This document shows, in pieces, positions 1 through 11,527 of a stretch of 64,000 nucleotides of DNA; position 1 is the first letter of the stretch; each line of letters opens with the position of its first letter. A model generated the notes under the pieces. It did no database searches, was not told where the DNA came from, and was given only the letters and a program-made list of their open reading frames with translations. Where the stretch lies: positions 1-64,000 of the forward strand of contig JACRPC010000044.1 in assembly GCA_016214125.1 (NCBI GenBank), written 5' to 3'. The DNA is from Rhodospirillales bacterium. Its GTDB lineage: Bacteria; Pseudomonadota; Alphaproteobacteria; Rhodospirillales; WMHbin7. Position numbers and translations under genes: made by a program.

Positions 1-117
1 ATCTTGCTGGAACAGAACGATGAGTGGGCCGTGCAACGCGCCCGCTACATGACCCTGGAAACCATCGCCCCAATAAGCCATGATCCCTTCATCAAGCTGC
101 CCGCCGTGGCCGCTTGA
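1..117 (+). mobile_element. IS256-family transposase, C-terminal end (partial)
   Basis: The frame is open from the first base and ends at TGA 115-117. The 38 visible residues contain the [16 protein letters not shown] and LPAVA blocks that typify the extreme C-terminus of IS256-family (Mutator-like DDE) transposases. The catalytic residues lie upstream, outside the window. About 70 bases after the stop, the sequence changes abruptly into a redoxin-like coding frame, so the element's right end probably lies near 187. Family assignment is by motif recall; the element name cannot be given. Confidence 0.85.
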
Positions 118-187
118 CCAACCGGCCAAGCAACGCCGGAGTGAGCGAGTACACCAACGCCCCTACACCACGCGCCGGGACACGACC
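118..187. mobile_element. Probable right end of the IS256-family element
   Basis: This is the non-coding stretch between the transposase stop and the first redoxin-like codon (Tyr at 188-190). Its last part, ending GGGACACGACC, resembles the type of right terminal inverted repeat found in IS256-family elements. The left end is outside the window, so neither the inverted repeat nor the target duplication can be verified. Confidence 0.5.
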
Positions 188-370
188 TATCGGGCGCTGG
201 GGCTTGATCTCAAGGCGCGGCACGGCACCCAGGAAGCCGAACTTCCCATCCCGGCGACCTATGTCATCGACCGCGAGGGGCTGGTGCGCATGGCCTTCGT
301 CGAGCCCGACTTCACCCAGCGGCTCGACCCCGAACTGGTTCTGCACGCCCTCACATGGTACGTGTCGTGA
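188..370 (+). pseudogene. AhpC/TSA redoxin-like gene, 3' remnant cut by the IS element
   Basis: Translation from 188 gives about 60 residues, including GLDLKARHG, LPIPATYVIDREG and FVEPDFTQR, and ends at TGA 368-370. The P-A-T-Y-V-I-D-x-x-G block is typical of the C-terminal half of peroxiredoxin-like AhpC/TSA proteins. The N-terminal half with the peroxidatic cysteine is absent and is replaced upstream by IS256-type sequence. The fragment is therefore most likely the 3' remainder of a gene disrupted by the insertion. Its stop overlaps a possible GTG start of the next gene, so the two were probably co-transcribed. Confidence 0.65.
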
Positions 371-885
371 CGGCGCCCGAAACGCCGCTTGATTGGTCGT
401 CGCTGACCGTCCTGGTGGTCGACGACCATATGTATTTCCGCCAGATCTGCCTTTCCGTGCTCAAGGGCGCCGGCACCGGACGCATCTTGCAGGCGGGCGA
501 CGGGGCGCAGGCGCTGTCCCTGCTCAAGGTTCAGCCGGTCGATGTCGCCCTGATCGACTTCGTCATGGTGCCGCTCGACGGCATCGAGCTTTGCCGCATG
601 ATCCGCACCGCCTCGGACAGCTCCAACCCGTACCTGCCGATCCTGCTGGTGACTGGCCACACCACGCAAAAGACCCTGGTCGAAGCCCTCTCGGCGGGGG
701 TGCATGATTTCATCGCCAAGCCGATCACCGCCAAGAGCCTCACCCAGCGCATCGAACGGGTCATCCAAGATCAGGTGCCCTTCGTGCGCAACGGCCGCTA
801 TTTCGGACCCGACCGCAGCCTGATGCTGAAGAAGCGGGCCGAGCGCCAAGAGAAGCTCAAGGCCAACACCGCGATGATCGGCTAG
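367..885 (+). CDS. CheY-like response regulator with C-terminal extension
   Basis: This is a receiver-domain protein with no recognisable DNA-binding or enzymatic output domain. The receiver fold is evident from the acidic pair in VVDDH, the phospho-acceptor Asp in [13 protein letters not shown] and the conserved Lys in FIAKPI. About 50 basic residues, rich in Lys and Arg, follow the receiver. A GTG at 367 overlaps the upstream redoxin stop in a GTGA arrangement and is the chosen start; an ATG at 355 would add four residues. No partner kinase is adjacent. The IS insertion upstream may have removed its native promoter. Confidence 0.75.
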   Translation: MTAPETPLDWSSLTVLVVDDHMYFRQICLSVLKGAGTGRILQAGDGAQALSLLKVQPVDVALIDFVMVPLDGIELCRMIRTASDSSNPYLPILLVTGHTTQKTLVEALSAGVHDFIAKPITAKSLTQRIERVIQDQVPFVRNGRYFGPDRSLMLKKRAERQEKLKANTAMIG

Positions 886-943
886 AATCCGCCCGGCGGC
901 CATGGTAAATCTCAGCCCGCACGCCAACGGGAAGGGATTCGCC

Positions 944-1678
944 ATGCGCAGGAAGCTGATCGCCGGAAACTGGAAAATGAACGGCCAGCGCGCCGATGGC
1001 TTGGCGCTCACCCGGGAGGTGATGGCCGGCGCCAAGGCGGTGGCCGCCAAGGCCGATCTGCTGGTCTGCCCGCCCTTCACTCTGATCTCGGAGATCGGCG
1101 CCGCCCTGGCCGGTTCGGGCGTCGCGCTGGGCGCCCAGGATTGCCACGCCAAGGTCTCGGGCGCCCATACCGGCGACGTCGCCGCCGCCATGCTGGCCGA
1201 TGTCGGCTGCCGCTATGTCATCGTCGGCCATTCCGAGCGCCGCACCGACCATGGCGAGACCGACGCCCAGGTGAACGCCAAGGCCAAGGCGGCCTTGGCC
1301 GCCGGCCTGATCCCCATCATCTGCATCGGCGAGACCGAGGCCGAGCGGGATTCCGGCAAGACCCTGGCCGTGGTCCGCAGCCAGCTCAAGGGCTCGATCC
1401 CCGAGGGGGCGACGGCCGCCAACGCGGTCATCGCCTACGAGCCGGTATGGGCGATCGGCACCGGCCGCACCCCCACCACCCCGGAAGTGGCCGAGGTTCA
1501 CGCCCTGGTGCGCAAGGAATCGGGTCTGGGTCCCGATCTGCGCATCCTTTACGGCGGCTCGATGAAGCCCTCCAACGCCCTGGAATTGCTGGCCCTGGCC
1601 GATGTCGATGGCGGTCTGATCGGCGGCGCCAGCCTGAAGGCCGCGGACTTCCTGGCCATTGCCAAGGCCGCGCCCTGA
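944..1678 (+). CDS. tpiA: Triose-phosphate isomerase
   Basis: This 244-residue enzyme interconverts dihydroxyacetone phosphate and glyceraldehyde 3-phosphate in glycolysis and gluconeogenesis. The start at 944 gives the classical [13 protein letters not shown]-terminus with catalytic Lys11; an upstream in-frame ATG at 902 would add an unlikely leader. The electrophile His96 is in VGHSERR and the base Glu166 in [19 protein letters not shown] and GGLIGGASL form the C-terminal phosphate-binding loops. It heads the tpiA-secG-pyrG-kdsA run typical of alphaproteobacteria. Confidence 0.97.
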   Translation: MRRKLIAGNWKMNGQRADGLALTREVMAGAKAVAAKADLLVCPPFTLISEIGAALAGSGVALGAQDCHAKVSGAHTGDVAAAMLADVGCRYVIVGHSERRTDHGETDAQVNAKAKAALAAGLIPIICIGETEAERDSGKTLAVVRSQLKGSIPEGATAANAVIAYEPVWAIGTGRTPTTPEVAEVHALVRKESGLGPDLRILYGGSMKPSNALELLALADVDGGLIGGASLKAADFLAIAKAAP

Positions 1679-1757
1679 CCGGCCTCAATTTTCCCTAGCC
1701 AAAACCGCCTTGTGGGGCTAAAACGGCGCCAGCCTAAGCCCCCGCCCGGAGTCTGCC

Positions 1758-3753
<1,996 letters not shown>

Positions 3754-3755
3754 GC

Positions 3756-4586
3756 ATGACCGCCCCCCGCGCCGTCACCATCGGCCCCGTCACCTTCGCC
3801 AACGATCGGCCCTTGGCGCTGATCGCCGGACCCTGCCAGATGGAAAGTCCGTCGCACGCGCTCGAATGCGCCGAGGCCCTGGTGGCGATCACCAAGAAGC
3901 TTGCCCTGCCCTTCATCTTCAAGACCTCATTCGACAAAGCCAACCGCACCAGCCTTTCGGGCCAGCGCGGCATCGGCATGGACGCGGCGCTGCCCGTGCT
4001 GGCCGACATCCGGGCCAAGTTCGGCTGCCCGGTGCTGACCGACATTCACGACGAAGCCCAGGTGGGCCCGGTCGCCGACGTGGCCGACGTGTTGCAGATA
4101 CCGGCCTTCCTTTGCCGCCAAACCGATCTGCTGCTGGCGGCGGGCCGCACGGGCCGCGCCGTCAACATCAAGAAGGGCCAGTTCCTGGCACCCTGGGACA
4201 TCGGCAACGTCGCCCAGAAGGTGGCGAGCACCGGCAACGAACGCATCTTGCTCACCGAACGCGGCTCGAGTTTCGGCTACAACGCGCTGGTGGCCGACAT
4301 GCGCAGCCTGCCGATCATGGCCCGCACCGGCTGGCCGGTGATCTTCGACGCCACCCACGCCGTGCAGGCGCCGGGCGGCCAGGGAACCGCCTCGGGCGGC
4401 GACCGCACGATGGTCCCGGTGCTGGCCCGGGCGGCGGTGGCGGTGGGGGTGGCCGGCCTGTTCCTCGAATGCCACCCCGATCCCGACCAGGCACCCTCGG
4501 ACGGCCCCAACATGATCGCCCTCAAGGACATGCCGGCCCTTCTGGCCTGCCTGCTCGAATTCGACCGAGTGGCGAAGGCGGGTTAA
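3756..4586 (+). CDS. kdsA: 3-deoxy-8-phosphooctulonate synthase (KDO-8-P synthase)
   Basis: It condenses phosphoenolpyruvate with arabinose 5-phosphate to give KDO 8-phosphate for lipopolysaccharide inner core synthesis. Family signatures seen are LIAGPCQME, FKTSFDKANRTS, PVLTDIHDEAQ, LCRQTDLL, INIKKGQF-like VNIKKGQFLAPWD and ECHPDPDQAPSDGPN. The length is about 276 residues, as usual. An ATG at 3756 is taken as start; a GTG at 3750, overlapping the pyrG stop, is the alternative. The stop codon lies in the first copy of a 16-base tandem duplication. Confidence 0.97.
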   Translation: MTAPRAVTIGPVTFANDRPLALIAGPCQMESPSHALECAEALVAITKKLALPFIFKTSFDKANRTSLSGQRGIGMDAALPVLADIRAKFGCPVLTDIHDEAQVGPVADVADVLQIPAFLCRQTDLLLAAGRTGRAVNIKKGQFLAPWDIGNVAQKVASTGNERILLTERGSSFGYNALVADMRSLPIMARTGWPVIFDATHAVQAPGGQGTASGGDRTMVPVLARAAVAVGVAGLFLECHPDPDQAPSDGPNMIALKDMPALLACLLEFDRVAKAG

Positions 4587-4610
4587 TTGGCCCTCGGGTT
4601 AATTGGCCCT
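4579..4610 (+). repeat. Perfect 16-bp tandem duplication at the kdsA stop
   Basis: The 16-mer CGGGTTAATTGGCCCT occurs at 4579-4594 and immediately again at 4595-4610. The first copy contains the kdsA stop codon, and the second ends at the stop of the minus-strand coiled-coil gene. It marks the left edge of a compositionally different insert. Confidence 0.9.
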
Positions 4611-4942
4611 TAGGCCGCCAGCACAACAAGTTTTGCTGCCGCCACCGTCGCCTTTCGCATAACTGAAAGAATCTCGGCAAGCTTCTCTTGCGTCTCCCTT
4701 AGCTTTTCGACGCCCCTATTTGCACCAACCAATTCACGATATACCTCTTCGATTTCTGCACTGTTCTTAGTGAGGTCTCGCTCTACCGCGTCAAGATAAG
4801 CATTTTGGGCACTATTATAATTGCGCTGAACCGCGTTTGCCTCCGATTCGGATGTTGTCGCCGCCATATCCGCGAGGTAATTGTCTCGGACCTGGCGCCA
4901 ATTTCTCTCAATTTCATCGAGTCTCTCTTTTTCCGTTGACAT
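4610..4942 (-). CDS. Hypothetical coiled-coil protein, 110 aa
   Basis: No family is recognised. The protein is almost wholly predicted helix with charged heptad-like stretches, such as ERLDEIERNWRQVRDNY and VEKLRETQEKLAEIL, and ends in a short hydrophobic Ala/Val/Leu tail. There is no signal peptide. A clear GGGAGGAA ribosome-binding site lies before the ATG. It starts 15 bases after the stop of the upstream lipoprotein gene, so the two form one transcription unit. Base composition is clearly AT-richer than in kdsA and eno, which suggests acquisition by transfer. Confidence 0.7.
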   Translation of the reverse strand: MSTEKERLDEIERNWRQVRDNYLADMAATTSESEANAVQRNYNSAQNAYLDAVERDLTKNSAEIEEVYRELVGANRGVEKLRETQEKLAEILSVMRKATVAAAKLVVLAA

Positions 4943-4957
4943 CCTGTTCCTCCCTTA

Positions 4958-5947
4958 TCAGCGGCGGTCCTGATAAGCTGCGGCGAGCGGCTGCAGCCTG
5001 GCTAGCATGTCCCATAAACGCGCCATCGAAATCGGCTGCCCGTCTTCCAACTTCTGATGTTCGGCGATCAAATCCCTGAGGGCACCGATTTGCGCCTCGT
5101 ACCGTTCGCTGCCGACGTGGGCGCGATCTTCCGCCTTGGTCATCATGTATTTTCCGAAGGCCGACTTAATTTTTCCACGCATGGCGGCGCTCTGATCGTT
5201 GATGGCCTTATCCGGGTCCTTGATGGAGCGAAGCCCTGGAACCTGGACAGCCTTAAGCAATTCATCGAGAGGCTCTTGATAAGTCGCAAGTCCAAGATTG
5301 AGAAGCGTGTTTCGGACATTCTCCTCTGTTTTAACAATAGACTCGTCAAGGCTCGCCATAATGGCCTTTTCTTTCTCCAGCGCCGCTGCCGTCCGATCCA
5401 GCCCGTGCCTAAGAATCGAACTGGCCTGTTTGACTTTTCGTTTGAGTGCTTCTTCGGCTAAAAGGCCAAAACCAACGCCCAAGGCAGACCCCACGGCCGA
5501 ATCAATTGGCTCAAGCTTGGCTCCGCTCACCTCGCCGACGGCGGCGATGAAGCCGTTAGCGCCACCGATAAAACCCTTCAATCCTTCCTCGGCCTCGTTG
5601 GAGGCATCATAGGCGGCGAGGTTGCCAAACCCGATATACGCCTTGCTCAACTCCTCCAACATCTTACGCCGTGCCGAAATCAATTTGGCAACTCTAAGGC
5701 TTCGAACACGGATGTCCTTATCAATTTCTCCGGATGGGTTGTTGAATGTCTGTATGACGAGATCGCGATCCCACCAGAGAATCATCCCAGCCCGACGCTT
5801 TTCCAATTCCTCCGCCATTGCCGCGGAGGAATTGTGACCCGCCTGCGCCAAGTTGCGCGCATCGGGAAGATTAATGCCGGAGCAAGCCGAAAGCGCGAGA
5901 AGCGCGCATGCTAGAGCGATTTGCTTTGTTCGGCCACGCGTCGTCAT
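4958..5947 (-). CDS. Putative lipoprotein with coiled-coil regions, function unknown
   Basis: The chosen ATG at 5947 gives a lipoprotein signal: basic MTTRGRTKQ, then a hydrophobic core, then the lipobox LSAC with the acylated Cys about 24 residues in. GGGAGGGCG precedes it. Longer upstream starts would put non-signal sequence in front. The mature part (about 300 residues) is rich in charged helices (EELEKRRAG, ALEKEKAIMASLDESIVKTEE) around a short glycine-rich hydrophobic stretch. No enzymatic motif is seen. Codon use and AT content differ from the flanking housekeeping genes. With the downstream coiled-coil gene it forms an insert between kdsA and eno. Confidence 0.75.
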   Translation of the reverse strand: MTTRGRTKQIALACALLALSACSGINLPDARNLAQAGHNSSAAMAEELEKRRAGMILWWDRDLVIQTFNNPSGEIDKDIRVRSLRVAKLISARRKMLEELSKAYIGFGNLAAYDASNEAEEGLKGFIGGANGFIAAVGEVSGAKLEPIDSAVGSALGVGFGLLAEEALKRKVKQASSILRHGLDRTAAALEKEKAIMASLDESIVKTEENVRNTLLNLGLATYQEPLDELLKAVQVPGLRSIKDPDKAINDQSAAMRGKIKSAFGKYMMTKAEDRAHVGSERYEAQIGALRDLIAEHQKLEDGQPISMARLWDMLARLQPLAAAYQDRR

Positions 5948-6012
5948 CTTCGCCCTCCCCCAAATGATTGCATTCCCCACAGCCTCAACAACACCGCCTC
6001 CCAAAATCTTAG

Positions 6013-7425
<1,413 letters not shown>

Positions 7426-7437
7426 AGGCTATTCACC

Positions 7438-7457
7438 CCTGTGACGGGGGTCACAGG
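7438..7457. terminator. Perfect inverted repeat just after eno
   Basis: CCTGTGAC-GGGG-GTCACAGG, 8-base arms and a 4-base loop, starts 12 bases after the eno stop. No T-tract follows, so it is either a weak terminator or an operator for the small gene downstream. Confidence 0.45.
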
Positions 7458-7547
7458 CTCGGGGTGATGCGCGTCACTGTCCCCATCGTGTTCCTTGAGC
7501 AGGATGGGGGCCAAGACGACGAGCAAACCAAAACCCCGGAGCGCGAG

Positions 7548-7763
7548 ATGAAGAACGGCTTGTTCCACCAGTGGCCCCCTTTCAAAGGTTGGCGCAGCGC
7601 GCCTCCGGCCAAGACCCATTTCGTCAGCCCCTACGCCGAATTCAAAGACAATGGGTCTGGCTCGGGGCGCAAGCGGGCCAGCGGCCCGATGGGCTGGGAG
7701 GACCAGCAGCAAGTTACCCGCCGCCGGCCGGCCGGCCGTCCCGCCTGGCATCCGAAGGCCTAG
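7548..7763 (+). CDS. Small hypothetical protein, 71 aa
   Basis: No family is recognised. The ATG at 7548 follows CGGAGCG at a usable distance. The protein starts MKNGLFHQWPPFKGW, has a Gly/Ser turn (NGSGSGRK) and ends in a strongly basic Arg/Pro tail (TRRRPAGRP). It has no signal or membrane segment. It stands between the hairpin after eno and the next transcription unit. It may be a real small basic protein or a chance reading frame. Confidence 0.35.
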   Translation: MKNGLFHQWPPFKGWRSAPPAKTHFVSPYAEFKDNGSGSGRKRASGPMGWEDQQQVTRRRPAGRPAWHPKA

Positions 7764-7816
7764 CCGAATCCCGCTTCCTCCCCCTATGATCGGTCGAAGA
7801 CCATGGGGGAAATCGC

Positions 7817-8806
7817 ATGAACCGCCTGCCGCTGACCGTCGCGCTATCGGAATCCGATCGGGTTCGGGCCCTGTTCGACGGCACCATCGCCATCGAGGGC
7901 GTTGACGCCAATCTCCTCGCCCTGCCGGTCGAGGAGATTTTCTTTCGCGCCGTCACCAACCAGGAATTCGATGTCTGCGAGCTATCCTTCAGCTCCTACA
8001 TGATCGGGCTGTCGCGCGGCGCGCTTCCCTACCTTGCCCTGCCCGTCTTTCTGTCGCGCGCCTTTCGCCACTCGGCCATCTATGTGCATGCCGATCGCAA
8101 CATCCGCAAGCCGGCCGATCTGATCGGCCGCAAAGTGGGGATGCCCGAATACCAGCTCACCGCCTGCCTGTGGGTGCGCGGCCTTCTCGCCGACGAATAC
8201 GGCGTACAGCCCAAGGACATCCACTGGCGGCTGGGCGGCGTCGAATCGCCTGGGCGCAAGGAAAAAATCGCCGTCGCGCCGCCGCCCGGGGTCGATATCC
8301 AGACCATCGGCCCCGAGGACACGCTGTCGGCCATGCTGCTCGATGGGCGGATCGACGCCCTCATCTGCCCGCGCGCCCCCTCGATCTTCCGCAAGGAGCC
8401 CAAGATCGTCCGGCTGTTCGCCGATTTCCGCGCGGTCGAGCGCGCCTATTTCGCCAAGACCGGCGTCTTCCCCATCATGCATGTGGTGGCGGTGCGCCAG
8501 AGCTTGATCGAGAAGAATCCCTGGCTGCCGGCCAGCCTTTGCAAGGCTTTCGGGGCCGCCAAGGATCGGGCGCTCCATCAATTGGACGAGGTGGCGGCCT
8601 TGCCGGTGGCGCTGCCCTGGCTCGCCCAGGAGGTCGAGGAAACCCGCGCCCTGATGGGTGCCGATTGGTGGCCCTACGGCCTCGAGAAAAGCCGCAAGAC
8701 CCTGGAGGCCGCCCTGCGCCATTCCTTCGAACAAGGGCTGTCGGTGCGCAAGCTGTCGGTCGAGGAGCTGTTCGCCAAGGGAACCGACGAACAGTTCAAG
8801 ATTTGA
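7817..8806 (+). CDS. 4,5-dihydroxyphthalate decarboxylase-like protein
   Basis: This 329-residue protein resembles the family annotated as 4,5-dihydroxyphthalate decarboxylases, which share the fold of periplasmic substrate-binding proteins. Seen in sequence: an LTVALSESDRVRALFDG start, the EEIFFRAVTNQEFDVCELSFSSY block, KPADLIGRKVGMPEYQLTA, a core binding loop DALICPRAPS and a C-terminal SVEELFAKGTDEQFKI. No signal peptide is present, so it is cytoplasmic. No other phthalate genes adjoin it. The family name is well supported; the actual substrate is not. Confidence 0.75.
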   Translation: MNRLPLTVALSESDRVRALFDGTIAIEGVDANLLALPVEEIFFRAVTNQEFDVCELSFSSYMIGLSRGALPYLALPVFLSRAFRHSAIYVHADRNIRKPADLIGRKVGMPEYQLTACLWVRGLLADEYGVQPKDIHWRLGGVESPGRKEKIAVAPPPGVDIQTIGPEDTLSAMLLDGRIDALICPRAPSIFRKEPKIVRLFADFRAVERAYFAKTGVFPIMHVVAVRQSLIEKNPWLPASLCKAFGAAKDRALHQLDEVAALPVALPWLAQEVEETRALMGADWWPYGLEKSRKTLEAALRHSFEQGLSVRKLSVEELFAKGTDEQFKI

Positions 8807-8814
8807 ATCGTTTT

Positions 8815-8837
8815 GGCGTTGATCCACGATCAACGCC
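8815..8837. terminator. Hairpin between convergent genes
   Basis: GGCGTTGATC-CAC-GATCAACGCC, a perfect 10-base stem with a 3-base loop, lies between the decarboxylase-like gene and the stop of the glucosidase gene, which it overlaps. It is well placed as a bidirectional terminator, although neither side has a long T-run. Confidence 0.6.
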
Positions 8838-10173
8838 GCTTTGATTGCCGGCGGTCGTTCTGAATCAGCTTGGCGTACCAAGCGAAGGAATCTTTGGGCG
8901 TGCGCTTCAGAGTTTTGAAATCGACATGGACCAGGCCGAAGCGCGGCCCCAAGCCCGATCCCCATTCGAAGGCATCGAGAAGCGACCAGAGGAAATAGCC
9001 GCGCACATCGGCGCCCTCTTTCATCGCCTGGCGCATCGCCTTGTTGTAAAGCGTGAGATAGCGGATGCGGTGCGCATCCTTCACCCGGCCCTGCCGGTCG
9101 GGCGCGTCGTCGCCGCCGCCGCAGCCATTTTCGGTGATGTAGATCGGCAGTTTGTAGCGCCGGGCGATCTCGACCAGCTCGGCGCGAAAGGCATCGGGGA
9201 AGACCGCCCAGCCGACGCCATGGGTGGGCGAATCGGGCGGCGCGTCGCCCCAGCCGAAGCCCCAGGTCGATTTGGGATCAGGATCGCGCCTGGCGAAGAT
9301 CGGCCCGTAATGGTTAAGGCCGAACCAATCGATCGGCCGGCAGATGCGGGCCAGATCGCCCGCCTGGACATAGGGTTCGATCGCCTGGGCGAGGCGCGGC
9401 GGATAATGGCCCAAAATCTGCGGATCGGGAAAGGCCAGGTTCCAATGCTCGTCGAGAAGCGCGGCCGCCTCGCGGTTCTCCTCCTTGTCGCCTTCGGGAA
9501 GCACGATCTGGCGGTTGTGGATGGCGCCGATCGAGACCTTGGGCACCAGAGCGCGCAGCACATCGACGCCCGCCCCATGCGCCAGATTGACGTGATGGAT
9601 GGCCTTCAGATGGGCCTGGCGGTCGGTGATGCCGGGCGCCGCCCAATCGATGGCGTAGCCGAACAGGGTGAAGACCGAGAATTCGTTGAAGGTGATGAAG
9701 CGCTTGACGCGGTCGCCATAGCGTTTGGCGGCCAAGGCGGCGAAATCGGCGAACCAGCCGGCGCAATCGCGGTTGGTCCAGCCGCCCCGGTCGTGCAGCG
9801 CTTGCGGCAAATCCCAGTGGTAAAGGCAAAGCCAGGGTTCGATCGCCATCGCCAACTGGGCGTCGATCAGCCGGTCGTAGAAATCGAGGCCCTTTTGGTT
9901 GGGCGCACCCCGCCCCTCGGGCAGAAGGCGCGGCCAGGCAATGGAGAAGCGGTAGGCGGACACGCCCAGCTTCTTCGCCAGGGCCAGGTCTTCTTGCCAG
10001 CGGTGGTAATGGTCGCAGGCGACCTCGCCGTTGCTGCCGTCGCCGATCTTGCCCGGAATCTTGCCGCGCAAATCCCAGATCGAGGGACCGCGCCCATCTT
10101 GGGCCACCGCGCCCTCGATCTGATAGGCCGAGGTGGAAACTCCCCAGACGAAATTCTTGTCTTTCGCGCTCAT
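8830..10173 (-). CDS. Family 1 glycoside hydrolase (beta-glucosidase type)
   Basis: This 447-residue GH1 enzyme should hydrolyse beta-glucosides with retention. It starts with the family FVWGVSTSAYQIEGA block, has the YRFSIAWPRLLP and YHWDLPQAL strands, the acid/base Glu164 in TFNEF and the nucleophile Glu348 in YITENG. The usual TFNEP reads TFNEF, a modest deviation. There is no signal peptide, so it acts in the cytoplasm. It is divergent from a GH4 glycosidase across 73 bases, suggesting a shared control region and imported oligosaccharides as substrates, though no sugar transporter is in the window. Confidence 0.93.
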   Translation of the reverse strand: MSAKDKNFVWGVSTSAYQIEGAVAQDGRGPSIWDLRGKIPGKIGDGSNGEVACDHYHRWQEDLALAKKLGVSAYRFSIAWPRLLPEGRGAPNQKGLDFYDRLIDAQLAMAIEPWLCLYHWDLPQALHDRGGWTNRDCAGWFADFAALAAKRYGDRVKRFITFNEFSVFTLFGYAIDWAAPGITDRQAHLKAIHHVNLAHGAGVDVLRALVPKVSIGAIHNRQIVLPEGDKEENREAAALLDEHWNLAFPDPQILGHYPPRLAQAIEPYVQAGDLARICRPIDWFGLNHYGPIFARRDPDPKSTWGFGWGDAPPDSPTHGVGWAVFPDAFRAELVEIARRYKLPIYITENGCGGGDDAPDRQGRVKDAHRIRYLTLYNKAMRQAMKEGADVRGYFLWSLLDAFEWGSGLGPRFGLVHVDFKTLKRTPKDSFAWYAKLIQNDRRQSKRR

Positions 10174-10246
10174 CCGTTCACTCTAGAGACGGCGGCAAAA
10201 CCGTCAAGTCTGTGCTATTCTTTTCGGGGCAGAAAACGAGGTTCGC

Positions 10247-11527
10247 ATGGCCAACACCACCAAGATCGTCTTCGTCGGCGCCGGCTCGATGCAGTTCGGG
10301 ATCAGCATGTACCGCGATCTGTTCAGCCGGCGCGATCTGGCCGGCAGCACGCTGATGCTGGTCGACACCAACGCCGAGGCCTTGGAGCGGATGACCAAGC
10401 TGGCCCGCTTCGTCAACGGCCGCATGGGCGCCGGCATGATTATTGAAAGCAGCACCGACCGCCAACGGGCGTTGGACGGCGCCGGCTTCGTGGTCAACGC
10501 CACCGCCATCGACCGCTTCCGCCTGTGGCGGCAGGATTTCGAGGTGCCGAAGAAATACGGCATCCGCCACACGCTGGGCGAGAATGGCGGGCCGGGCGGC
10601 CTGTTCTTCACGCTGCGCACCCTGCCCCTGGTGTTCGACATCGCCCGCGACATGGCCGAGATCTGCCCCAAGGCCCTGTTCATCAACTACTCGAACCCGG
10701 AAAGCCGGATCATCCTGGCGCTTGGCAAATACACCAAGGTGCCGTGCCTGGGACTGTGCCACGGCATCTTCATGGCCCAGCACGATGTGGCGCGCATCTT
10801 GGGTCGTCCGGGCGAGGAGGTCGAGGTCTGGGGCGCCGGGCTCAACCATTTCCAATGGCTGATGGAGGTGCGCGAGCGCGCCACCGGCCGCGATCTCTAT
10901 CCCGAACTGCGCGCCAAGGAGCCGGCCTACGACAAGGACTTCGCCCCGCTCACCCGGCGCATGTTCCGCTCCTTCGACCGCTGGGTTTCCTGCAGCGACG
11001 ATCATATGGGCGAATATTTGCCCTATGGCTACGAGGCGGGCGAGCATGGCTACGATTTCGATGGCGACGCCCGCGGCCGCCAGGGGCTGGTGACCGAGAT
11101 CGACGAGGTGATCGCCGAGAAGCGTCCCCTGCCCCCCGATTGGCAGAAGCCCTCGGGCGAACGCGGCGTGGTGGCGCTGGCGGCCATTCTGCACAACAAA
11201 CGCCAGTTCATCGAATCGGGCGTGGTCTACAATCGCGGCGCCATCCCCAACCTGCCCGCCGATCTGGCGGTCGAGGTGCCGATCGTCGCCGACGCCGCCG
11301 GCATCCATCCGGTGTCGCTGGGCCCGCTGCCCGAGCCGATCGCCAAGCTCCTGACCGTGCAGGCCGGCGTTCAGCAAATGGCGGTCGAGGCCGCCGTGCA
11401 CGCCTCGAAGGAACTAGCGCTGCAAGCGCTCCTGATCGATCCGGTGGTCAATTCGACCGACGCGGCGGTGAAGATTCTCGACGAGCTGTGGGAAATCAAC
11501 AAACCCTACATCCGTAAATGCCTATGA
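10247..11527 (+). CDS. Family 4 glycoside hydrolase (NAD- and metal-dependent)
   Basis: GH4 enzymes cleave glycosides by a redox-elimination route using NAD and a divalent metal. The Rossmann motif [10 protein letters not shown] opens the protein. NYSNPES, the metal-site CHGI (Cys171-His172) and the His of GLNHFQW follow. By recalled family convention, CHG-type enzymes act on alpha-glucuronides or related non-phosphorylated alpha-glycosides, whereas CN-P types use phosphosugars. The exact substrate is therefore uncertain. Its stop overlaps the start of the next gene in an ATGA arrangement, implying co-translation. Confidence 0.88.
   Translation: MANTTKIVFVGAGSMQFGISMYRDLFSRRDLAGSTLMLVDTNAEALERMTKLARFVNGRMGAGMIIESSTDRQRALDGAGFVVNATAIDRFRLWRQDFEVPKKYGIRHTLGENGGPGGLFFTLRTLPLVFDIARDMAEICPKALFINYSNPESRIILALGKYTKVPCLGLCHGIFMAQHDVARILGRPGEEVEVWGAGLNHFQWLMEVRERATGRDLYPELRAKEPAYDKDFAPLTRRMFRSFDRWVSCSDDHMGEYLPYGYEAGEHGYDFDGDARGRQGLVTEIDEVIAEKRPLPPDWQKPSGERGVVALAAILHNKRQFIESGVVYNRGAIPNLPADLAVEVPIVADAAGIHPVSLGPLPEPIAKLLTVQAGVQQMAVEAAVHASKELALQALLIDPVVNSTDAAVKILDELWEINKPYIRKCL

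Noticed and set aside
8845-10240. 533-codon plus-strand frame opposite the GH1 gene
   Set aside because: It is antisense to a well-supported GH1 enzyme with both catalytic glutamates.
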